Of a stretch of 64,000 nucleotides of DNA, positions 30,227 to 37,342 are shown piece after piece. Source of the DNA: Lysinibacillus sphaericus. Its GTDB lineage: Bacteria; Bacillota; Bacilli; Bacillales_A; Planococcaceae. The notes below the pieces were generated by a model, which did no database searches, was not told the origin of the DNA, and saw only the letters and a list, made by a program, of their open reading frames with translations. A program made the position numbers and the translations under genes. How positions within the stretch are numbered: the first letter of the stretch is position 1; every line of letters starts with the position of its first letter. Where the stretch lies: contig NZ_CP019980.1 of NCBI RefSeq assembly GCF_002982115.1, forward strand, positions 876,001-940,000, given 5' to 3'.

Positions 30227-31309
30227 TTATTTAGCTTTAAATTCAATAATTTGAGCAGGTTTGAAGTCGTTTTCCATATCGAGAACGGCTTCTTTTTCTG
30301 TTGTGGGATATAAGTGACTATAAGTGTTTAAAGTGGTAGCTACATCACTATGTCCAAGACGTGCTGCGATTACAGAAATGATTGTACCTTTGTTAATCAA
30401 ATAAGAAGCATGCGAATGTCTAAAATCATGTATTCTTATTTTCTTTACTCCTGATAAAGCAACATATTTCTCGAACCGTCTGTCCAAAGTAGTTGTTGAA
30501 ATACTATCATTGATCTCACCAAATACTACATAGTTCAACTTTGGGTTACGTTCTAATTTAATGGCACTTAATAAAGTCATAACATTTTTAGGCATTAATA
30601 TTTTTCTACGTGATGCCTCAGTTTTTGTTGTTGTTACTTTTCGGTTATATTCTGTTTTATCTACATTGATAGCGTTAGTATCAAAATCTAAATCAGCCCA
30701 TGTTAAAGCTAATAATTCACCCTTACGCATGCCACTATAATACAATGTCATGAACAATGCGTAGTACAAATCATCATCCACTACTGATACAAAAGATTTG
30801 AATTCTTCAAGAGTCCAAAAATTCACGTGTTTATTTTCTTTTAAATCAACATTACCAACAATTGAAGCTGGATTTTCTTTAGTGTACTCATTCTTAATAG
30901 CAAAGTTAAAAACAGCGGATAAAGTTGTGTGGATCTTCTTAATATGTGAAGCCGCCATTTTACTTTCAATGAGCTTATCTTGGAATTTAACAATGTCACG
31001 TTGCTTAATATTCCGTAATTCCTTACGTTTAAAATGCGGTATTAAATGTACATCTATAATACTGCTTATTTTAATATAAGAGGATTCTTTGCGTCGTTTC
31101 TGGTACCAACTTAAATACTCTTTTGCTACGAATTCAAATGTTACGACTTCTTCTACAATGCCTTCAGCTTCTAACTTCGCTTCAGCCAACAATGCAATTT
31201 TTTCTGTTTTAAAACCCCTTCGTTTAACTTGTTTTTTAGAACCATCAGGTTGTTCTATTCTAGTGATAAAATACCATGTTCCTCTAGATTCATCTTTATA
31301 TACTGCCAC
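30227..31309 (-). CDS. int: tyrosine-type site-specific integrase
   Basis: A 360-residue phage integrase. The N-terminal arm-binding domain (about 1-50, GTWYFITRIEQPDGSKKQVKRRG), a core-binding SAM-like domain (about 55-155) and a catalytic domain with the first Arg (SGMRKGELLALTW), HDFRHSH, LGHSDVATTL and the nucleophile Tyr (NTYSHLYP) are present. It should catalyse integration at ssrA. The GTG start has AAAGGAG 8 nt upstream. It is transcribed towards attL, as is usual. Confidence 0.95.
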   Translation of the reverse strand: MAVYKDESRGTWYFITRIEQPDGSKKQVKRRGFKTEKIALLAEAKLEAEGIVEEVVTFEFVAKEYLSWYQKRRKESSYIKISSIIDVHLIPHFKRKELRNIKQRDIVKFQDKLIESKMAASHIKKIHTTLSAVFNFAIKNEYTKENPASIVGNVDLKENKHVNFWTLEEFKSFVSVVDDDLYYALFMTLYYSGMRKGELLALTWADLDFDTNAINVDKTEYNRKVTTTKTEASRRKILMPKNVMTLLSAIKLERNPKLNYVVFGEINDSISTTTLDRRFEKYVALSGVKKIRIHDFRHSHASYLINKGTIISVIAARLGHSDVATTLNTYSHLYPTTEKEAVLDMENDFKPAQIIEFKAK

Positions 31310-31390
31310 ATAAATATCTCCTTTCGAATAATCATCCTATTCAGTTATATTTACAAGTAAATCACCCCTCTCAAATTGAGAATGTTTGTT

Positions 31391-31846
31391 CTATTTTTTA
31401 TAAAAATTTTTACCATCTATGCTTTTTAAAGATAATAGTTCTTCAGGAACTCCATTTTCTTTAATAGCATCAAAGATGGTAAAACATGAATCGTTTTTTT
31501 CTGCAAACAATTCGTCAGGTAATAACAGTTCAACAGCAAATGTATTAGCCTCTATTTCTAATTTATCTGTTGAGAATAGAGTATGTATTTTTAAAAAGGA
31601 TGTGTTAGTATCCGGGTGCTGAACTGCATGACCTAATTCATGGCCACAAATAAAGATTTGAGTTTTTAAATCAGCATCTTGATTGATATGAATGATAGGT
31701 ACTCTAAAATGCTTACTGTAATATCCTAGTGCATTACCTAATGGTTCGAACACAATGAGAATACCCATATATTTAGCAATTTTAAATGGATCATTGGTGC
31801 CATATTTTTTTACTAATTGATTAACGATTGACTTAATTGACGACAC
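31391..31846 (-). CDS. ImmA/IrrE family metallo-endopeptidase
   Basis: A 151-residue zinc peptidase with the HELGH motif (CGHELGHAVQHP) and a downstream EANTFAVELLLP helix that provides the third ligand. In ICEBs1 ImmA cleaves the ImmR repressor to allow induction, and the same pairing with a repressor gene 14 bp upstream suggests that this peptidase controls the phage repressor. The GTG at 31846 is preferred, since AGGAG lies 8 nt before it; the frame is open for three more codons. It is translated after the repressor from one leftward transcript. Confidence 0.87.
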   Translation of the reverse strand: MSSIKSIVNQLVKKYGTNDPFKIAKYMGILIVFEPLGNALGYYSKHFRVPIIHINQDADLKTQIFICGHELGHAVQHPDTNTSFLKIHTLFSTDKLEIEANTFAVELLLPDELFAEKNDSCFTIFDAIKENGVPEELLSLKSIDGKNFYKK

Positions 31847-31860
31847 ACGCAACACTCCTA

Positions 31861-32316
31861 TTAACGGTACTTTTTAGGTGTGAATTTCTGTTTTGCTACA
31901 CGTTTAGCTAGTCTTAATGAATTTTCTAAGCTGGATATTAATAACTCTCTATCTTCTAATTCTTCCTCACTTAATTCATCTAAAGTTCTCCCATCAAAAG
32001 ATGCATGCCCCATTTTAGATAACCCTTCAAGCATTTTTTGAAGTTCTACTTGTATAGATTGTTCATCTTTTTCAGTTAGTTTTGGATTAAAGGAAATAAC
32101 TTTATCATCATTTATTCCCAATAAGTAATCGGATGACACTTTGAAGTAATCAGCTATAATTCTTACGTATTCCATTTTTGGATCTGTCCCATTTTCATAA
32201 CGAGAAAGCATACTTTTACTTATATTAGTATCGTATAGGGTATTAAGTTTATTTGCTAATTCTTCAAGACTTTGTTTACCTCTTAATTCTTTTAACCGTT
32301 CACCGAACGTGTTCAT
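31861..32316 (-). CDS. CI-like phage repressor (XRE family)
   Basis: A 151-residue regulator with an N-terminal helix-turn-helix (about 5-66: LEELANKLNTLYD, ISKSMLSRYENGTDPK, YFKVSSDYLLG). The C-terminal half is helical and acidic, with no LexA-type peptidase motif, so induction probably does not go through RecA-driven self-cleavage. With the adjoining ImmA/IrrE gene this is an ICEBs1-like immunity pair. It should bind the TTCC-N6-GGAA operators just upstream. AGGAGAG lies before its ATG. Confidence 0.9.
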   Translation of the reverse strand: MNTFGERLKELRGKQSLEELANKLNTLYDTNISKSMLSRYENGTDPKMEYVRIIADYFKVSSDYLLGINDDKVISFNPKLTEKDEQSIQVELQKMLEGLSKMGHASFDGRTLDELSEEELEDRELLISSLENSLRLAKRVAKQKFTPKKYR

Positions 32317-32354
32317 ACGCTATTCTCTCCTATCACTATTCCTCTTATGGGAAT

Positions 32355-32383
32355 ATTTTATAATATAAGTTCCATTATTGCAA
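32355..32383 (-). promoter_or_regulatory. leftward promoter of the repressor-ImmA operon
   Basis: On the minus strand TTGCAA (32383-32378) and TAAAAT (32360-32355) are 17 bp apart, 39 bp before the repressor start codon. An operator copy overlaps the -35, which fits autoregulation. Confidence 0.6.
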
Positions 32384-32424
32384 CAATTAATCAAAAAATA
32401 ATTCCACTTAAGGAACTATTTATG

Positions 32425-32453
32425 TTGACATGGCAAAAAATATGAATTATATT
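32425..32453 (+). promoter_or_regulatory. rightward early promoter of the prophage
   Basis: Perfect TTGACA (32425-32430) and TATATT (32448-32453) with 17-bp spacing. Operators lie 8 bp upstream of the -35 and exactly over the predicted start point, so repressor binding should block early transcription. Confidence 0.85.
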
Positions 32454-32493
32454 TGAGTTGTTCCTAAAATGGAACGTTGGGAGGTGAAAGAAT

Positions 32494-32739
32494 TTGGATA
32501 CAAGAAATAGACAACCTTACAACAAGATAAAAGCATTTTTAGTTGAAAATGAAATAAAACATAAAGATGTTGCAGTTTTGTTAGAAATGAAGCCAAATAC
32601 AATATCAAAAAAACTCAATGGATTTGGTGGAGATTTTACATTAGAAGAAGCAAAATTGATGCATGTTGAACTCGGCGTACCCATCGCCTATTTTTTTGAA
32701 CCTAACGTTCCTAAAAAGGAACGACGGATGATTTCATGA
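32494..32739 (+). CDS. Cro-like XRE regulator
   Basis: An 81-residue helix-turn-helix protein (KHKDVAVLLEMKPNTISKKLNG at about 23-44), the first rightward gene, opposite the CI-like gene. TTG start with GGGAGG at 8-nt spacing. By position it should antagonise the repressor at the shared operators. A fifth operator copy (32707-32722) lies inside its 3' coding end, so the C-terminal VPKKERR is partly dictated by an operator. Confidence 0.85.
   Translation: MDTRNRQPYNKIKAFLVENEIKHKDVAVLLEMKPNTISKKLNGFGGDFTLEEAKLMHVELGVPIAYFFEPNVPKKERRMIS
32707..32722. promoter_or_regulatory. fifth operator copy inside the cro-like gene
   Basis: GTTCC-TAAAAA-GGAAC is a perfect match to the operator at 32460-32475, differing only in the centre. 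It lies 285 bp beyond the rightward promoter, in codons near the gene's end. Confidence 0.75.
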
Positions 32740-32753
32740 AGGAGGTGATTTAT

Positions 32754-32768
32754 ATGAAGGACAACTAA
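32754..32768 (+). CDS. possible four-codon mini-ORF (MKDN)
   Basis: ATG AAG GAC AAC TAA is preceded at 5-nt spacing by AAGGAGGTGA (32739-32748), the best ribosome site in the region. The next gene starts 24 bp after its stop. It may be a leader that loads ribosomes for the following gene, or the remnant of a deleted gene whose start survived. There is no evidence for a functional peptide. Confidence 0.3.
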   Translation: MKDN

Positions 32769-32791
32769 ACCTTTCGATTGGAGTGAGTTAT

Positions 32792-32980
32792 ATGTATTAC
32801 AAATTGTATGTTGCACGTAAAGAAAACAAATTAAAACAAGTAGATGTTGCCAAAAAACTAAATATTCACAGTGTCACTTATAGTCGAAAGGAGACTGGCG
32901 AAAAAGAGTTTACATTGTCCGAAGCATTCAAGCTTGCCGAAATGTTCGATACTACTGTGGATAAGCTTTTCGGAGGTTAA
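32792..32980 (+). CDS. small XRE family regulator
   Basis: A 62-residue protein that is essentially one helix-turn-helix domain (LKQVDVAKKLNIHSVTYSRKETGEKEFTLSEAFKLAEMF shape, ending VDKLFGG). It is typical of the second small regulator in Gram-positive phage early regions. ATG 32792 is preferred to an in-frame GTG at 32783, as GGAG gives 8-nt spacing. Confidence 0.82.
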   Translation: MYYKLYVARKENKLKQVDVAKKLNIHSVTYSRKETGEKEFTLSEAFKLAEMFDTTVDKLFGG

Positions 32981-32985
32981 ACCGA

Positions 32986-33075
32986 ATGAACACAACCAAC
33001 AAACAATGGTTAGCGATGTCGGATGAGGAAAAACGGGTTGCTTTAAATAAGCGATTGAGAGGTGAAGGTAAATGA
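32986..33075 (+). CDS. small phage protein, 29 residues
   Basis: ATG at 32986 with GGAGG 9-10 nt upstream, ending at TGA 33073-33075. It is hydrophilic (SDEEKRVALNKRLRGEGK), with no motif. Start and stop interlock with both neighbours, as expected in a packed early operon. Function unknown. Confidence 0.5.
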   Translation: MNTTNKQWLAMSDEEKRVALNKRLRGEGK

Positions 33076-33134
33076 CAGAGCAAGAATTTTGCGATTGGCT
33101 GCTCGAAGATTACGGCTGGCAAGCTACAAAATAA
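33072..33134 (+). CDS. very small phage protein, 20 residues (uncertain)
   Basis: ATGA overlap with the preceding gene; GGTGAAGG lies just upstream. The product MTEQEFCDWLLEDYGWQATK looks like the start of a longer acidic phage protein and may be truncated by the TAA at 33132. An alternative 62-codon frame from GTG 33062 covers the same bases but reads as basic nonsense. Low certainty. Confidence 0.35.
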   Translation: MTEQEFCDWLLEDYGWQATK

Positions 33135-33198
33135 TTAATATTCATGTTGCAGGTAAAATAATCCGCGTTTTGTACGCGAAAGGAGGCGAGATTGGCGG

Positions 33199-33342
33199 AT
33201 GGCTCACTATGAATGTAAATATTGTGATTCCTGTTTTGGTTCAACTTTGATCGATGGTGATCGAGTGTGTGTTGGATGTGGGGCTGAATGGGCAGATGCA
33301 AAAATTCTAGTAGAAGATGAGGAAGAAGGTGAAAACAAATGA
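33199..33342 (+). CDS. 47-residue zinc-ribbon-like protein
   Basis: The frame encodes CKYC (residues 6-9), an extra Cys12, and CVGC (24-27), then an acidic tail. The two CxxC pairs 17 residues apart suggest a zinc ribbon. AGGAGG lies 12 nt upstream and its TGA overlaps the next ATG (33339). It could bind nucleic acid or another protein; function unknown. Confidence 0.65.
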   Translation: MAHYECKYCDSCFGSTLIDGDRVCVGCGAEWADAKILVEDEEEGENK

Positions 33343-33575
33343 ACATTAAACCAGTACCAGTTGCATTAGTCGGTGAAGCCTTAACAAGTGTTACGCCACT
33401 GTATGAGTTACACCAAATTGCTTGCGAGTTACCTTTAAACGTTCTATCAGATGTTAAACAGCGAATAGGTGATTGGCTAGCAAGTGGTGGAAAAGAAACG
33501 GATCCATACATTAAACAACAAGTTGCATATGCAAAGAAAGTTTACCAGGCATTGAGAGGAGGTGAAAGAGGATGA
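33339..33575 (+). CDS. small phage protein (DUF6877-like)
   Basis: A 78-residue protein with LPLNVLSDVKQRIGDWLASG followed by DPYIKQQVAYAKKVY. This pattern recalls a small family common in Bacillales phages (DUF6877, from memory). No function is known. It overlaps both neighbours by 4 bp. Confidence 0.65.
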   Translation: MNIKPVPVALVGEALTSVTPLYELHQIACELPLNVLSDVKQRIGDWLASGGKETDPYIKQQVAYAKKVYQALRGGERG

Positions 33576-33796
33576 ATAAATACACAGGAGAGTTTTATGT
33601 CCAAAGCACTGGTAATGACAAAATTTTCGTTGGCAATCGTGTACGTTGTAGCTGGAACTCTAAAGGTTATAGTGGCGGCTGTTGGCATGGCGTAATAACA
33701 CGTATCACATCAAAAGGCATTTATATTGATGTCGGCAATAAGCGTGATAAATACGTATGCTTCGTTGATATTCAAGAATTATCAATATCAGTTTAA
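33572..33796 (+). CDS. small phage protein, 74 residues
   Basis: ATGA overlap with the previous gene and GGAGGTGA just upstream. Predicted to be all beta, with VGNRVRCSW, WHGVITRITSKGIYIDVG and a Cys-containing strand; it looks like a small SH3- or Tudor-like barrel. No function recognised. Confidence 0.6.
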   Translation: MNKYTGEFYVQSTGNDKIFVGNRVRCSWNSKGYSGGCWHGVITRITSKGIYIDVGNKRDKYVCFVDIQELSISV

Positions 33797-33814
33797 AAAA
33801 GAGGTGAAAAAAGG

Positions 33815-34075
33815 ATGAAACTTCAATCTGCAGATGAAATGAAAAAAGTTTCTGGAAGTAATTTTAGTAAATTGAAGGCAAATGCATTGGAAAGCGATGA
33901 ATTTAAAAAACTTATTAAAGGGATTGAAACGCAAGCTGAAAAAGGTCTTTGTGAGTACACATATTACCACAATACAGACAAACAAATTGTATCCATTTTT
34001 CAATCGGTACTACTAGAGAATGGCTACAAAGCTAGTAGGCATCTTTCAGATTTAGGTCTAACTATTAAATGGTAG
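33815..34075 (+). CDS. small phage protein, 86 residues
   Basis: It starts after AGAGGTGAAAAAAGG. The first half is a Lys/Glu-rich amphipathic helix region, the second half mixed (CEYTYYHNTDKQIVSIFQSVLLENGYKASRH). No recognised domain. Confidence 0.6.
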   Translation: MKLQSADEMKKVSGSNFSKLKANALESDEFKKLIKGIETQAEKGLCEYTYYHNTDKQIVSIFQSVLLENGYKASRHLSDLGLTIKW

Positions 34076-34086
34076 GAGGAAATCAA

Positions 34087-34344
34087 ATGAAATCAACAGG
34101 TATTGTACGTAAGGTAGACGAACTTGGTCGCATTGTTTTACCAAAAGAGCTAAGACGTACTTTAGGAATCGAGGAAAAGGATCCAGTAGAAATTTATATC
34201 GATGGTAACCAAATCATTCTACAAAAATATTTACCAAACAGTGAAAAAGAAGATGTAATTTCATCTTTACAAAAGATGGCTTCAAGTGCTAAAAACCCAA
34301 ACGTGATTGAGACTATTGAACGTGCAATTAAATTAATTCGGTAG
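34087..34344 (+). CDS. AbrB/SpoVT-type transition-state regulator-like protein
   Basis: An 85-residue protein with an N-terminal swapped-hairpin AbrB domain (STGIVRKVDELGRIVLPKEL, then RTLGIEEKDPVEIYIDGNQIIL) and a short C-terminal helical tail. It is close to the B. subtilis AbrB/Abh/SpoVT DNA-binding fold, so it could influence host or phage gene timing. ATG 34087 with TAGGAGG at good spacing; the frame is open for six more codons. Targets unknown. Confidence 0.9.
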   Translation: MKSTGIVRKVDELGRIVLPKELRRTLGIEEKDPVEIYIDGNQIILQKYLPNSEKEDVISSLQKMASSAKNPNVIETIERAIKLIR

Positions 34345-34356
34345 GGGTTGAGTCTA

Positions 34357-34620
34357 ATGAATGTTAAGGATGATATTACTTATGACAAATATGGACGTAT
34401 GCAGTACCATCCAGAGTTTCATTTTTCTCATGGTAAACCTTTTAGTGAATCGGAACTTGAATACATTTGTAAGTTTTACGAGGTGGACCACACTAGAATG
34501 ATTTCATTTGCAATTGGAAGGACAGAACACACTATTCGATCAAAAGTAGACTCTCTAAGAAAAAAGGACTATTCAATCATTATAAAAATCTTAATAAGCA
34601 TTGGTAGGTGGATTGTTTGA
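34357..34620 (+). CDS. phage protein with HTH-like character, 87 residues
   Basis: It contains YHPEFHFSHGKPFSESELEY, then YICKFYEV and FAIGRTEHTIRSKVDSLRKK, the latter resembling a SANT/Myb-like or sigma-4-like DNA-binding helix pair. AGGGG gives 10-nt spacing to ATG 34357; an in-frame TTG at 34348 sits too close to it. Its stop overlaps the next TTG start. A DNA-binding role is likely but unproven. Confidence 0.65.
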   Translation: MNVKDDITYDKYGRMQYHPEFHFSHGKPFSESELEYICKFYEVDHTRMISFAIGRTEHTIRSKVDSLRKKDYSIIIKILISIGRWIV

Positions 34621-34775
34621 AAACAGTTGAAGATTATCCAAGCGAAGATATGTACGGTACTGAAATTCAAAAAGGGGATATTTATTATATTTTCGGTGAA
34701 TCAGTTGTCTTAGAAAGTAATTTAGATGATTACCTTACAGAGCATCTAAAGGGTGAAATGCTCCTTGCAAAATAA
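34617..34775 (+). CDS. small phage protein, 52 residues (YqaI-like)
   Basis: TTG start overlapping the preceding TGA, with GGTAGGTGG upstream. The acidic product begins MKTVEDYPSEDMYGTEI and includes KGDIYYIFGESVVLESNLDDYLTEHL, a pattern seen in small skin-element/phage proteins such as YqaI (from memory). Function unknown. Confidence 0.6.
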   Translation: MKTVEDYPSEDMYGTEIQKGDIYYIFGESVVLESNLDDYLTEHLKGEMLLAK

Positions 34776-34777
34776 AA

Positions 34778-34810
34778 TGAGCCCATACCGTTGCACCGGA
34801 TATAGGCTCA
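34778..34810 (+). promoter_or_regulatory. hairpin between early genes and the replication module
   Basis: TGAGCC (34778-34783) pairs with GGCTCA (34805-34810), with inner ATACCG/CGGATAT pairing. No U tract follows, so it is not a clear terminator; it may be a processing or stability element. Confidence 0.4.
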
Positions 34811-34860
34811 CAAGTAATACACCAATATCAACACTATAACACGAAAAGAGGTAAACTTAT

Positions 34861-35331
34861 ATGAATTTTACATTGAATATCCAAGCACCAGGTCTTGAAA
34901 ACGCCCTGAATAACTTAGCTTCTGCACTACAAGGAAACGTTGTTAATGTTGCGTCGGTTGTTAGCGAACCTCAATCAGTTCCGCAACACCACCAACATCA
35001 GCCAATGCCTGAACAAATTCAACAACCTGCAGCTGTTCCAACTTCTACGCCAGTACAGCAACCAATGCACCAGGTACAAGGGCAACAACCTATGGCTCAA
35101 CCACCTGTTCAGCAACAACAGCCAATGCCTCAACAAACTGTGCCAACTTCGCAAACATCTTATTCAATGGATCAATTAGCTGTAGCTGCAACTCAACTTA
35201 TGGACGCAGGAAAACGAGAACAATTAATGCAACTTCTAGCGACATTTGGTGTACAAGCTTTAACAACTTTACCGCAAGAGCAGTATGGCGCTTTTGCAAC
35301 AAAATTACGTGAGCTAGGTGCAAACATATGA
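34861..35331 (+). CDS. phage protein with Gln/Pro-rich linker, 156 residues
   Basis: A short N-terminal segment (NIQAPGLENALNNLASALQG), about 70 residues dominated by Gln, Pro, Met, Val and His, and a folded helical C-terminus (MDQLAVAATQLMDAGKREQ onward). It directly precedes, and overlaps by 4 bp, the DUF2800 nuclease-like gene. Comparable proteins occur at this place in related phages, possibly as single-strand-binding or recombination partners; that is a guess from position. Confidence 0.65.
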   Translation: MNFTLNIQAPGLENALNNLASALQGNVVNVASVVSEPQSVPQHHQHQPMPEQIQQPAAVPTSTPVQQPMHQVQGQQPMAQPPVQQQQPMPQQTVPTSQTSYSMDQLAVAATQLMDAGKREQLMQLLATFGVQALTTLPQEQYGAFATKLRELGANI

Positions 35332-36503
35332 CGAAGGAAATTAAGCACGCTGAGAGGGCGCACGCGCTACTTTCGGCCTCTGCATCCTCTCGTTGGTTGA
35401 ATTGTACACCTAGTGTCCGTTTAGAAGAACAGTTTCCTGATTCAACGTCTACTTATGCCGAAGAAGGTACACTTGCACACGAAATAGCGGAATTAAAGCT
35501 TCGTAAATACTATACCGAGCCTATGAGTCAACGCACGTTTAACACTCGTTTGAACAAGATGAAAAAACACGAATTGTTCCAGGAAGAAATGTTGAAACAT
35601 ACAGACACATACCTGGAATACTTGCAGGGCCTTACAATCGGCATGAAATCAACGCCTTATGTAGCAGTAGAAAAAAGGATTGATTATAGCGCTTATGCGC
35701 CTGAGGGCTTTGGTACAGTAGACTGCTTAATTATTAGTAGTGACACGCTTTACGTAACTGATTTTAAATACGGTAAAGGTGTTTCAGTGAGTGCCGAAAA
35801 CAATCCTCAAATGAAGCTTTATGCATTAGGTGCTTTGATTGAATATAGCTTTTTGTATCCAATTAAATCTATTAAATTGGCAATTATCCAACCTCGTTTA
35901 AATAGTATTTCAGAATTTGATTTTACAGCTGATGAATTACTGGCATGGGGAGAGGAAATAAAACCGATTGCTCAACAAGCTTTTGAAGGTGTAGGGGAGT
36001 TTGTGCCAGGTGAACACTGTAAATTCTGCAGAGCTAAAGCACAATGCCGAGCAAGGGCAGACCAATACGCAGCATTAGACGATTTTAAACAAATGAAACC
36101 GCCATTGTTAAGCAATGAGGAAGTTGGCCAAGTTTTAGAAAAAGCACAGCATATTGAGTCATGGGTCAAAGCTTTAAAAGATTATGCCTTAACAGAAAGC
36201 TTAAAAGGCACAGAAATAGCAGGATGGAAAGCTGTTGCTGGCCGAGGTTCAAGATCCTTTACTGATTTAGATTCCGCATTTGCTCACTTAAAAGAGAACG
36301 GAATTGATGAAGCTTTGCTTTATGATCGTGTACCATTGACTGTTTCACAGATTGAAAAAGTATTAAAAACTGAACAATTTAGAAGTTTGCTAGAAGAACC
36401 TGGACTTGTTCAAAAATCCGCAGGAAAACCAACGCTTGCACCAATAGGAGATAAACGAAAGCAGATCTTCAATGCTCCAGATGCCGCAAGCGATTTTAAC
36501 TAA
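35328..36503 (+). CDS. DUF2800 family, Cas4/RecB-like nuclease fold
   Basis: A 391-residue protein of the DUF2800 type. It opens with HALLSASASSRWLNCTPSVRLEE and GTLAHEIAELK, and has the PD-(D/E)xK core GFGTVDCLIISSDTLYVTDFKYGKG (split here) and a Cys cluster CKFCRAKAQC that may hold an iron-sulfur or zinc site as in Cas4. It is probably a DNA exonuclease in phage recombination or replication, and lies just before DUF2815 and the DNA polymerase, the usual trio. Confidence 0.88.
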   Translation: MTKEIKHAERAHALLSASASSRWLNCTPSVRLEEQFPDSTSTYAEEGTLAHEIAELKLRKYYTEPMSQRTFNTRLNKMKKHELFQEEMLKHTDTYLEYLQGLTIGMKSTPYVAVEKRIDYSAYAPEGFGTVDCLIISSDTLYVTDFKYGKGVSVSAENNPQMKLYALGALIEYSFLYPIKSIKLAIIQPRLNSISEFDFTADELLAWGEEIKPIAQQAFEGVGEFVPGEHCKFCRAKAQCRARADQYAALDDFKQMKPPLLSNEEVGQVLEKAQHIESWVKALKDYALTESLKGTEIAGWKAVAGRGSRSFTDLDSAFAHLKENGIDEALLYDRVPLTVSQIEKVLKTEQFRSLLEEPGLVQKSAGKPTLAPIGDKRKQIFNAPDAASDFN

Positions 36504-36529
36504 ACCATTCAAAAAGGAGAAATGAAATT

Positions 36530-37342
36530 ATGACTAATCAAAATCCAACTCGTGTTGTTACAGGTGAAGTACGTTTAAGCTATGTGAATTTATTACGCCC
36601 TCGCGAAACTCAAAGTGGGGCTATGAAATTCAGCACCACTTTACTTATTCCAAAATCTGATTTTGCTACAGTACAGCGCATAAATGCGGCAATTGAAGCA
36701 GCAAAACAAATTGGTAAAACAAAAGTTTGGAACGGTGTTATTCCTCCAATGGTCGCTATTCCTTTACATGATGGGGACGGTGTTAAGCCTTCTGACGGTA
36801 TGCCGTTTGGCGATGAATGCAAGGGTCATTGGGTTTTATCCACTTCATCAGGAGCCGATCAGCCTCCTAAGATTGTTGATATTAACCTTAATCCTGTTAT
36901 TGATCCAACAGAAGTTTATTCAGGAATGTATGCACGTGTAGCAATCAATTTCGCACCTTATGCACAAGCAGGTAAAAAGGGTGTTGGCTGTTACCTAAGT
37001 ACAAACGTTCAAAAAACACGTGATGGAGAGCCTTTAGGAGCATCGGCACCAGCTGCAGCTGATGATTTCGGGCAAGGTCTAGGAGGAGCGCCAGGTGTAC
37101 AAGTGGATCCGGCTCAATTGCCTTTTAACCAACCACAATACTCACAACAACCACCAGCTCAACCTGGTTATGGCCAATATCCACAATACCAACAACAACA
37201 ACCGCCAATGCAACAAGGATATGGTCAACAGCATCCTATGCCTCAGCAAGGATATGGCCAACAACAGCAACAACCTGCACCACAGCAACAACAGTTTGAT
37301 CCAATTACTGGCGCACCAATCGGTGGCGTTTATGGACTATGA
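36530..37342 (+). CDS. DUF2815 family, probable ssDNA-binding protein
   Basis: A 270-residue protein. The first 175 residues are the DUF2815 domain, an OB-like fold (VVTGEVRLSYVNLLRPRE, GYVLSTSS-type region, KPSDGMPFGDECKGHW). The last 75 residues are a Gln/Pro/Tyr/Gly-rich disordered tail with repeated GYGQQ units. In phages of this type it is regarded as a single-strand DNA-binding protein for the adjacent polymerase. AAGGAGA precedes the ATG, and its end overlaps the polymerase start. Confidence 0.85.
   Translation: MTNQNPTRVVTGEVRLSYVNLLRPRETQSGAMKFSTTLLIPKSDFATVQRINAAIEAAKQIGKTKVWNGVIPPMVAIPLHDGDGVKPSDGMPFGDECKGHWVLSTSSGADQPPKIVDINLNPVIDPTEVYSGMYARVAINFAPYAQAGKKGVGCYLSTNVQKTRDGEPLGASAPAAADDFGQGLGGAPGVQVDPAQLPFNQPQYSQQPPAQPGYGQYPQYQQQQPPMQQGYGQQHPMPQQGYGQQQQQPAPQQQQFDPITGAPIGGVYGL

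Larger units (their letters stand above)
32338..32475. promoter_or_regulatory. lysogeny control region with four operator copies
   Basis: Four sites of the form RTTCC-N6-GGAAY lie between repressor and cro-like gene: 32338-32354 (ATTCC...GGAAT, one base longer), 32369-32384 (GTTCC-ATTATT-GCAAC), 32401-32416 (ATTCC-ACTTAA-GGAAC) and 32460-32475 (GTTCC-TAAAAT-GGAAC, perfect). The second overlaps the leftward -35, the third lies just before the rightward -35, and the fourth covers the rightward start point. Confidence 0.85.

Noticed and set aside
30012..30246. Two 70-codon minus-strand frames over the end of ssrA
   Set aside because: They lie across the conserved tmRNA structure and the attL junction; the bases are explained by the RNA gene.
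33110..33511. 133-codon minus-strand frame in the early phage region
   Set aside because: It opposes several small overlapping genes with good ribosome sites and itself has no ribosome site or recognisable motif.
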